Shown: positions 6,256 through 11,660 of the stretch, piece after piece | How the letters are laid out: each line of letters begins with the position of its first letter | Position numbering within the stretch: the stretch's first letter is position 1 | NCBI GenBank assembly: GCA_947458345.1 | Contig: CANHBU010000016.1 | Coordinates: forward strand, 1 to 12,769 | Length of the DNA: 12,769 nt | Direction of reading: 5' to 3' | Origin: Comamonadaceae bacterium | GTDB taxonomy: Bacteria > Pseudomonadota > Gammaproteobacteria > Burkholderiales > Burkholderiaceae_C | Made by a program: the position numbers and the translations under genes | Notes under the pieces: generated by a model | Database searches by the model: none | What the model saw: only the letters and a program-made list of their open reading frames with translations | Told to the model about the DNA's origin: nothing

Positions 6256-6572
6256 TGCGGACCCTTGCGCTCTGGCTGCTCAATGGGGCCCTGGTGGCTA
6301 CAGCGGCTCAGGCGCAACCGGCTATTTTCAAGAATGCCGACCTGACTTTGGGCGTCAAGCTCATGGCCGAGCACAAATGTGCCCAGTGCCATGTTCAGCG
6401 CTTTGGTGGCGATGGCAGTTCGATCTACCGGCCCAGCGGGCGCATCAACACGCCCGGTTTTTTGCGGGGCATGGTCGAGCAGTGCAATACCGAATTGAAC
6501 CTGGGACTGTTTCCGGAAGAGGTCGAAGCGGTGGCCGCGGTGTTGAACCGGGATCACTACAAGTTCAAGTGA
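6255..6572 (+). CDS. Small monoheme cytochrome c of uncertain family, sox-associated
   Basis: The ATG shares a base with the upstream stop (TGATG), with GGAG at 6244-6247; the product has 105 residues. A Sec signal peptide occupies residues 1-20 (cleavage after AQA). The single heme motif is CAQCH at 42-46. Met73 (in FLRGMVEQC) is a possible distal ligand, and Cys77 is an extra cysteine outside the heme motif. The part after the heme (GGDGSSIYRPSGRINTPGFL) is unlike the classical c551 fold in the neighbouring gene. I do not recognise a named family. Position and co-translation suggest an electron acceptor or a partner of the first cytochrome in thiosulfate oxidation; this is inference. Confidence 0.8.
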   Translation: MRTLALWLLNGALVATAAQAQPAIFKNADLTLGVKLMAEHKCAQCHVQRFGGDGSSIYRPSGRINTPGFLRGMVEQCNTELNLGLFPEEVEAVAAVLNRDHYKFK

Positions 6573-6660
6573 ACTGCGCTGGCAAGGCCTCGGGTAAACA
6601 CTGAGCGATGATGGGGTGAAAGCACTGGCCTTGATGCATTTTGAGTCGTACGATAGACAT

Positions 6661-6683
6661 CAGTGTATTCGCATATAAGGATT
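6661..6683 (+). promoter_or_regulatory. Candidate regulatory element upstream of soxC (copy 2), with a possible promoter
   Basis: This shares 16 of 23 positions with 5905-5927 upstream of the cytochrome pair. A TTGAGT at 6641-6646 lies 17 bases before TGTATT at 6664-6669, a plausible but weak promoter whose -10 falls inside the element. An 8-bp palindrome TCGTACGA (6646-6653) overlaps the -35. Nothing else stands out in the 190-base gap 6573-6762 apart from a widely spaced 7-bp repeat (6583-6589 with 6627-6633). Confidence 0.35.
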
Positions 6684-6762
6684 GTCAAGGCTGTGTTTGC
6701 TGCGTTGGCGGTCTGCAGAAAAGGGCGTCCGGCCCTGCTAGCGATGAGGGAGGGTTTTAGTC

Positions 6763-8130
6763 GTGAGTCATGAAGATCATCAGGCCTCTGGCAGGCTGCG
6801 CAAGGCGCCAGAGAGTTTTCTCGACCCGGCCGGAGTGCGCTCGGTCTGGGCCGAAGCCAAGGAGGGGCGTCGCCACTTCATCCGCAATGCGTTTGCGGCG
6901 GCTGCCGCGGGCTTGGCCGCCCCGGTGGTCAGTGCCCAGAGCAATCCGGTGCCGGCCGAGGGGGGCGATCCGAACATCTTGAATCTGCCTGCCCACACCA
7001 CCGGCCTGGGCCAGGGCGTGGTGACCGACGGTTATGGCAAGCCCTCGCAGTACGAGGTCAATGTGCAGCGCCGGCAAAGCCCGGGGCTGACTCAGACCAC
7101 GCAGGCCTCGGTGTCTTTTGCTCCGCTGCAGTCCCTTTTTGGCATCGTGACGCCCAGCGGTCTGCATTTCGAGCGCCATCATCAGGGCTGGTGGGATATC
7201 GACCCGTCCAAGCACCGTCTCATGATCAATGGGATGGTCAAGACCCCGATGGTCTTCACCATGGACGAGCTCATGCGCCTGCCTGCCGTCTCACGGTTTT
7301 GCTTCATTGAGTGCGGCGCCAACACCGCGGTCGAATGGGGCAATGTGGCGGTGCCAACGGTGCAGTACACGCACGGCATGATTTCCTGCAGCGAGTTCAC
7401 GGGCGTGCCCTTGATCAAGCTGCTCGAGCTCGCCGGGATCGACCTGAAGAAGGCCAAGTTTGTGCTGGCAGAAGGCGCAGACGGCTCGTCGATGACGCGC
7501 ACCATCCCGATGAGCCTGATCACCTCGGGCGAGGTGCTTGTGGCCTATGGTCAAAACGGCGAGATGCTGCGGCCCGAAAACGGCTATCCGCTCAGGCTGG
7601 TGGTGCCCGGCGTGCAAGGGGTCAGCTGGGTCAAGTACCTGCGCCGCATCGAGGTGGGCGACATGCCCTGGGCCGCCAAGGACGAGGCCATCCACTACAT
7701 CGACCTCATGCCAGACGGCACCCACCGACAGTACACCAACTTGCAGGAATGCAAGAGCGTGGTGACCACGCCCTCGGGCGGGCAGGTCTTGCTCGACAAG
7801 GGTTTTTACAACATCACCGGCCTGGCTTGGTCGGGTCGGGGCAAGATCAGGCGGGTCGATGTGTCGGTCGACGGCGGGCGCAACTGGCGCACCGCGCAAC
7901 TGCAAACGCCGGTCCTGTCCAAGTGCCTGACGCGCTTTAACATCGATTGGGTCTGGGACGGCAAGCCGGCCATCATTCAAAGCCGCGCCCAAGATGAAAC
8001 CGGTCATGTGCAGCCGACCTACCGGCAGTTGCGTGCCGTGCGGGGCACCCGGTCGATCTATCACAACAATGCGATTCAGTCTTGGCTCGTGCAGGAGAGC
8101 GGGGAGGTGAAAAATGTCCAGCTTTCCTAA
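6763..8130 (+). CDS. soxC: SoxC, molybdenum-cofactor subunit of sulfane dehydrogenase
   Basis: SoxC with SoxD removes six electrons from the sulfane sulfur bound to SoxY in the periplasm, which allows complete thiosulfate oxidation without sulfur globules. The product has 455 residues and starts at GTG, with GAGGGAGG (about 6745-6752) upstream. A Tat signal lies at residues 36-58 (RRHFIRNAFAAAAAGLAAPV), after a 35-residue N-terminal extension with no internal Met. The sulfite-oxidase-type molybdopterin domain contains RFCFIECGANTA, where Cys184 is the expected Mo ligand; Cys180 is close by. A dimerisation domain follows (about 330-440, including VSVDGGRNWRTAQL). It overlaps soxD by 17 bases. 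The gene lies in a full sox set, so the call is secure. Confidence 0.96.
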   Translation: MSHEDHQASGRLRKAPESFLDPAGVRSVWAEAKEGRRHFIRNAFAAAAAGLAAPVVSAQSNPVPAEGGDPNILNLPAHTTGLGQGVVTDGYGKPSQYEVNVQRRQSPGLTQTTQASVSFAPLQSLFGIVTPSGLHFERHHQGWWDIDPSKHRLMINGMVKTPMVFTMDELMRLPAVSRFCFIECGANTAVEWGNVAVPTVQYTHGMISCSEFTGVPLIKLLELAGIDLKKAKFVLAEGADGSSMTRTIPMSLITSGEVLVAYGQNGEMLRPENGYPLRLVVPGVQGVSWVKYLRRIEVGDMPWAAKDEAIHYIDLMPDGTHRQYTNLQECKSVVTTPSGGQVLLDKGFYNITGLAWSGRGKIRRVDVSVDGGRNWRTAQLQTPVLSKCLTRFNIDWVWDGKPAIIQSRAQDETGHVQPTYRQLRAVRGTRSIYHNNAIQSWLVQESGEVKNVQLS

Positions 8131-9196
8131 GCGCCTGATCGGCGCTGCCTGTCTGCTCGCTGCGATGGCCGTGCAGGCGCAGTCGGGCAGCTTTCCAGGT
8201 ATCGGTCGGCCCGCCACGCCCAAAGAAGTGGCCAAGTGGGACATTGACGTGCGTCCGGACTTCAAGGGCTTGCCCCCGGGTGCGGGTTCGGTGGCCAAGG
8301 GTCAAGACGTGTGGGAGGCCAAGTGCGCCTCGTGCCATGGGATTTTTGGTGAGTCCAATGAGGTTTTCAGCCCGCTCATTGGGGGCACCACGGCGCAGGA
8401 CATCAAGACCGGCCGCGTGGCCAACCTGTCGCGCGAGGACTACCCAGGCCGCACCACCCTGATGAAGGTCGCCACCGTCTCGACCTTGTGGGACTACATC
8501 AACCGCGCCATGCCCTGGAACGCGCCCAAGTCGCTTAGCACCGAGGAGGTGTACGCGGTCACGGCCTTCATGCTCAACTTGGGCAATGTGGTGCCGGACA
8601 ATTTTGTGCTGTCCGACAAGAACATCGCCGAGGTGCAGCAGCGCATGCCCAACCGCAACGGCATGAGCACCGGCCATGCGATGTGGCCCGGCAAGGAATT
8701 TGGCGGACTGTCCAAGCCCGATGCCCAAAATGTGCTGTGCATGAAGGATTGCGCTGCCGAGCCCAAGCTTGCGTCCCTGTTGCCCGATCACGCCCGCAAC
8801 GCGCACGGCAACTTGCAGGAGCAAAACCGCCCGGTGGGGCCGCAGCGCGGGGCCGACACCACCCGCCCCGAAGGCCGAGGCGCTGCACTGGCGCAGCCTG
8901 CAGTGGCGCAGGCCGCACCGCCCTCTGGCCCGGCGGCTGGCGGTGGCAACAAGGCTGCGCTGGCTTTGCTGGCCAAGCACAGTTGCACCGCCTGCCACGG
9001 CATGGACAAAAAGCTAGTGGGCCCGGGTTTTGCTGAAATTGCCAAGAAGCAATCTGGCAAGATCGACTATCTTCTTGGCAAAATACGTGAAGGTGGCGTT
9101 GGCGTGTGGGGCCCGATTCCCATGCCGGCGCAAAACTTGCCGCAAGCCGATGCCAAGTTGCTGGCCGAATGGATTTCCCAAGGGGCGGGCCGTTGA
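8114..9196 (+). CDS. soxD: SoxD, diheme cytochrome c subunit of sulfane dehydrogenase
   Basis: SoxD is the electron-accepting partner of SoxC in the periplasm. The product has 360 residues and a Sec signal peptide (1-22, cleavage near VQA). There are two heme motifs: CASCH at 71-75 with a likely distal Met133 (RAMPWNAP), and CTACH at 291-295 with Met337 (PIPMPAQ). The domains are joined by a low-complexity Ala/Pro/Gly-rich linker (about 240-280). The second domain resembles the free cytochrome encoded at 5947-6255. The start lies inside the soxC end, with GGGGAGGTGA at 8101-8110, so the subunits are translationally coupled. Two heme domains match the usual full-length SoxD. Confidence 0.96.
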   Translation: MSSFPKRLIGAACLLAAMAVQAQSGSFPGIGRPATPKEVAKWDIDVRPDFKGLPPGAGSVAKGQDVWEAKCASCHGIFGESNEVFSPLIGGTTAQDIKTGRVANLSREDYPGRTTLMKVATVSTLWDYINRAMPWNAPKSLSTEEVYAVTAFMLNLGNVVPDNFVLSDKNIAEVQQRMPNRNGMSTGHAMWPGKEFGGLSKPDAQNVLCMKDCAAEPKLASLLPDHARNAHGNLQEQNRPVGPQRGADTTRPEGRGAALAQPAVAQAAPPSGPAAGGGNKAALALLAKHSCTACHGMDKKLVGPGFAEIAKKQSGKIDYLLGKIREGGVGVWGPIPMPAQNLPQADAKLLAEWISQGAGR

Positions 9197-9249
9197 AGCC
9201 TGCTTGCCTGTAACCAACCTGTTTTCCTATCCACTCAAGGAGAGTTTGT

Positions 9250-9702
9250 ATGAACAATCGACGCGACGCCCTCAAGCAGGGGGCCGTACTGGCTGGCTTG
9301 CTGACCGTGGCTGGCTACCCCCAATATGCCCTGGCTTTCAACAAGAACGCCTTCGATGCCAAGACCGTCCAGGAGGCCATCAAGGCCGCTGGGGGCGGAG
9401 CACTGAGCGAGAGCAAGGACGTGACGCTCACGGGCCCCGATATTGCCGAGAACGGCGCTGTCGTGCCTCTGGGTGTGAGCACCAACCTGGCAGGCGTGCG
9501 CGAGCTGCTGATTTTGGTCGAGAAGAACCCCAATGTCCTGGTGGCCTTGTTCAAGGTCAACGACGCAATTGATGCGAACTTCATGACGCGCGCCAAGATG
9601 GGCCAGTCCTCAGATGTCTACGCCGTGGCCATCATGAACGACGGGCGAGCGCTGTTTAGCAAAAAGGAAGTCAAGGTCACCCTTGGCGGTTGCGGCGGCT
9701 GA
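9250..9702 (+). CDS. soxY: SoxY, sulfur-carrier subunit
   Basis: SoxY carries the sulfur substrate as a covalent adduct on a C-terminal cysteine during the periplasmic Sox cycle. The 150-residue protein ends in GGCGG, with Cys148 on the swinging arm. The N-terminus is a Tat signal with Arg4-Arg5 (NNRRDALKQGAVLAGLL), consistent with folded export together with SoxZ. AAGGAGAG near 9237-9244 precedes the ATG. It lies 53 bases after soxD and is followed by soxZ after 51 bases. Length and C-terminus match the family exactly. Confidence 0.97.
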   Translation: MNNRRDALKQGAVLAGLLTVAGYPQYALAFNKNAFDAKTVQEAIKAAGGGALSESKDVTLTGPDIAENGAVVPLGVSTNLAGVRELLILVEKNPNVLVALFKVNDAIDANFMTRAKMGQSSDVYAVAIMNDGRALFSKKEVKVTLGGCGG

Positions 9703-9753
9703 TCCGCCGGCCCGGTCATTTCATCATCCGATTTATCGACGAGGAGTTTCATC

Positions 9754-10065
9754 ATGGCAGACCCGATGCGCATTCGCGCACAAGCTTCCGGCGGCAAGGC
9801 CACAGTCCGCGTTCTCATGAGCCACGAAATGGAGACGGGCCAGCGGCGCGACTCGGCCGGCAAACTGGTCCCGGCGTGGTTTATTCAGGACATCACTGCT
9901 TCGCTCAACGGCAAGCCGGTGCTGACGGCCGAGTGGGGCCCAGCGGTGTCCAAGAACCCCTTCCTGCAGTTCAGCATCAAGGGCGCCAAGGCCGGTGACA
10001 AGGTCAGCATCACCTGGAAGGACAACAAGGGCGATACCCGCACGGACGAGGCCACGGTTTCCTGA
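9754..10065 (+). CDS. soxZ: SoxZ, scaffold partner of SoxY
   Basis: SoxZ forms the SoxYZ heterodimer and is exported with SoxY. It has 103 residues, no signal peptide and no cysteine, as expected for this immunoglobulin-like protein. The characteristic segment MSHEMETGQRRDSAGKLVPA (about 22-41) and the end motif ISITWKDNKGD-like (here VSITWKDNKGD) are present. GAGGAG at 9741-9746 precedes the ATG. The pairing with soxY is the usual one. Confidence 0.96.
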   Translation: MADPMRIRAQASGGKATVRVLMSHEMETGQRRDSAGKLVPAWFIQDITASLNGKPVLTAEWGPAVSKNPFLQFSIKGAKAGDKVSITWKDNKGDTRTDEATVS

Positions 10066-10081
10066 TCGGCGCGCCGCCCCC

Positions 10082-10102
10082 GCGCGGCCCGAGAGGCCGC
10101 GC
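10082..10102 (+). repeat. Intercistronic hairpin between soxZ and soxA
   Basis: GCGCGGCC and GGCCGCGC form a perfect 8-bp all-GC stem around CGAGA. No T-run follows, so it is not a classic terminator. It ends 14 bases before the AGGAGG of soxA. In polycistronic mRNA such hairpins can protect the upstream segment or mark processing sites, giving more SoxYZ than SoxAX; that role is inferred. Confidence 0.6.
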
Positions 10103-10127
10103 AGATGTTCAATACAAGGAGGAGACA

Positions 10128-10928
10128 GTGACGATGCAAAAGAAGTTTGTAGCGGCGCTCGCCGCTCTGGCGTGTGCTTCGGTGTGGGCGCAAAAGACGG
10201 CCAGCCAGGGCATCGACGAATACCGGGCCATGCTGCAAGACGGCAACCCGGCCGAGGTGTTTGAGGCCAAGGGCGAAGACCTCTGGAAGCAAAAGCGCGG
10301 TCCCAAGGCCGCCTCGCTGGAAAAGTGCGACCTGGGCAAGGGCCCTGGCGTGGTCAAGGGCGCTTTTGTCGAGTTGCCGCGCTTTTTCGCCGACACCCAG
10401 CGTGTCCAAGATCTGGAGTCGCGCATCGTCACCTGCATGGCCAATTTGCAGGGCTTTAACGAGGCCGACATCAACAAGACCCCTTTCGGCCGCGGCGAGA
10501 TGGCCAACGTCACCGCGCTGGCAACCTGGATTTCTGCTGAATCGAAGGGAATGCGATTTAACCTGCCGCAAAGTCACGCCACTGAGAAGGTGTTCTATGA
10601 GGTGGGCAAGCGCCTGTTTTTCCAGCGCGGCGGCACGCACGACTTCTCTTGTGCGTCCTGTCACGGCGAAGAGGGCAAGCGCATCCGGCTGCAGGACTTG
10701 CCGGTGCTGACCAAGAACCCGGGCGACGGCGTCGGCTTTGCGGCCTGGCCCGCCTACCGTGTCTCCAATGGTCAGATGTGGAGCATGCAGTTGCGCCTGA
10801 ACGACTGCTACCGCCAGCAGCGCTTCCCCTACCCGGGTTTTGGCAGCGATGCCACGATTGCGCTGTCGACCTATCTGGGTGTGAACGCCAAGGGCGCTGC
10901 CTCGGTCGTGCCTGCCATCAAACGTTGA
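10128..10928 (+). CDS. soxA: SoxA, cytochrome c subunit of the SoxAX carrier-loading enzyme (monoheme type)
   Basis: SoxAX joins thiosulfate oxidatively to the SoxY cysteine in the periplasm. The product has 266 residues and a Sec signal peptide (about 1-21, ending VWA). The only heme motif is CASCH at 175-179. The N-terminal domain keeps Cys67 and Cys103 where diheme forms have a heme region, consistent with the monoheme class in which a disulfide replaces that heme. Cys227 (LNDCYRQQRFPYPG) is the expected persulfide-modified heme ligand of the active site. AGGAGG at 10117-10122 lies five bases before GTG 10128 and eleven before ATG 10134; both starts are plausible, and the difference is two residues. 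soxX follows after ten bases. Confidence 0.96.
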   Translation: MTMQKKFVAALAALACASVWAQKTASQGIDEYRAMLQDGNPAEVFEAKGEDLWKQKRGPKAASLEKCDLGKGPGVVKGAFVELPRFFADTQRVQDLESRIVTCMANLQGFNEADINKTPFGRGEMANVTALATWISAESKGMRFNLPQSHATEKVFYEVGKRLFFQRGGTHDFSCASCHGEEGKRIRLQDLPVLTKNPGDGVGFAAWPAYRVSNGQMWSMQLRLNDCYRQQRFPYPGFGSDATIALSTYLGVNAKGAASVVPAIKR

Positions 10929-10938
10929 GGAGTTGCGC

Positions 10939-11598
10939 ATGAAATCCAAAACATGGATCCGTCTGGTCCCGACCATCGCTGTGTTGACCCTGCTGGCCGG
11001 TTGCGCCAGTCTGCCCTCGTCTGCCGAACTCGATGCGATGACCGACCGAATCGTCAAGGCGTCCTTCCGCAGCGAAGGGATCGCCAATGTGGACCGGCTG
11101 TTGGCGACCGATGAGACCAATCGCTTGTGCAGCCAGGCCGATGCGACCGGCAAGGCGCTCGACGAAAAGACCGCCAAGCGGATCGAGGAGGCCAACTTCA
11201 AGGCCATCAAGTGGCCCGCCGATGGCAAGTTTCTGGGGGACTGGAAGCAGGGCGAGTCGATTGCCCAGAGCGGCCGGGGCCTGACTTGGACGGACAGCGC
11301 CACCGCGGCCAATGGGGGCAATTGCTACAACTGCCATCAGATCAGCAAGGAGGAGATCTCCTTTGGCACGCTCGGCCCGAGCCTGTACAACTACGGCAAG
11401 ATCCGGGGCGTCAAGGATCCCAACGACCCGGCCTCCAAGGCCATTGTGGAATACACCTGGGGCAAGGTCTGGAACTCCAAGGCCTACAACGCCTGCTCCA
11501 ACATGCCGCGCGCCGGTCACGCCGGGGTGCTCAACGAGGCGCAGGTGCGCCATATCGTGGCGCTCTTGCTCGACCCGAATTCGCCGGTCAATAAATGA
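10939..11598 (+). CDS. soxX: SoxX, monoheme cytochrome c subunit of SoxAX, with lipoprotein signal
   Basis: SoxX is the electron-accepting subunit of SoxAX. The ATG at 10939 with AGGAG at 10928-10932 is chosen over the TTG six bases earlier; the product has 219 residues. The N-terminus is a lipoprotein signal with lipobox LLAGC (Cys22), so the mature protein is probably membrane-anchored. An N-terminal extension (about 23-120) precedes the heme domain, which makes this one of the longer SoxX proteins. The heme motif is CYNCH at 129-133, and Met189 (CSNMPRAGH) is the probable distal ligand. The soxA stop overlaps the ribosome site, implying coupled translation of the two subunits. The identification is secure; the lipid anchor is a prediction. 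Confidence 0.95.
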   Translation: MKSKTWIRLVPTIAVLTLLAGCASLPSSAELDAMTDRIVKASFRSEGIANVDRLLATDETNRLCSQADATGKALDEKTAKRIEEANFKAIKWPADGKFLGDWKQGESIAQSGRGLTWTDSATAANGGNCYNCHQISKEEISFGTLGPSLYNYGKIRGVKDPNDPASKAIVEYTWGKVWNSKAYNACSNMPRAGHAGVLNEAQVRHIVALLLDPNSPVNK

Positions 11599-11660
11599 GC
11601 ACCCTCAACCCGGCGCTGCCGGGTTTTTTTGTTACCGATATATCAGTCAAGGGTAATTGA
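11595..11660 (+). CDS. 21-codon open frame bridging soxX and soxB (possible leader peptide)
   Basis: The ATG overlaps the soxX stop as ATGA (11595-11598), and the TGA (11658-11660) overlaps the soxB start as TGATG. The predicted peptide begins MSTLNPALPGFF and has no known family. No Shine-Dalgarno is evident, so translation would need re-initiation by ribosomes leaving soxX. The frame spans the terminator hairpin at 11607-11630, so translating ribosomes would disrupt it. It may be chance: a 21-codon frame without stop is not rare. The double overlap is what makes it worth recording. Confidence 0.35.
   Translation: MSTLNPALPGFFVTDISVKGN
11607..11630 (+). terminator. Rho-independent terminator between soxX and soxB
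   Basis: AACCCGGC (11607-11614) pairs perfectly with GCCGGGTT (11618-11625) around GCT, and seven T (11624-11630) follow. This is a textbook intrinsic terminator, eight bases after the soxX stop. It should end most transcription of the soxCDYZAX unit, yet soxB begins only 30 bases later on the same strand. No well-placed soxB promoter is visible in the 61-base gap. Confidence 0.88.

Noticed and set aside
6583..6633. Inverted repeat CAAGGCC...GGCCTTG after the second cytochrome gene
   Set aside because: The 37-base loop and lack of a T-run make it a poor terminator; 7-bp repeats at this distance are likely by chance in GC-rich DNA.
7291..8998. Two long minus-strand frames of 335 and 341 residues, opposite soxC and soxD
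   Set aside because: They are shadows of strongly supported genes, with typical antisense composition and no start signals.
9885..11321. 478-residue open frame on the minus strand, opposite soxZ, soxA and soxX
   Set aside because: It crosses three genes firmly identified by heme and carrier motifs, and it has no family features of its own.
11629..11657. Possible soxB promoter TTGTTA - 17 bases - GGTAAT
   Set aside because: The predicted start would fall at about 11664, inside the soxB start region, so it could not yield the full message with its ribosome site.
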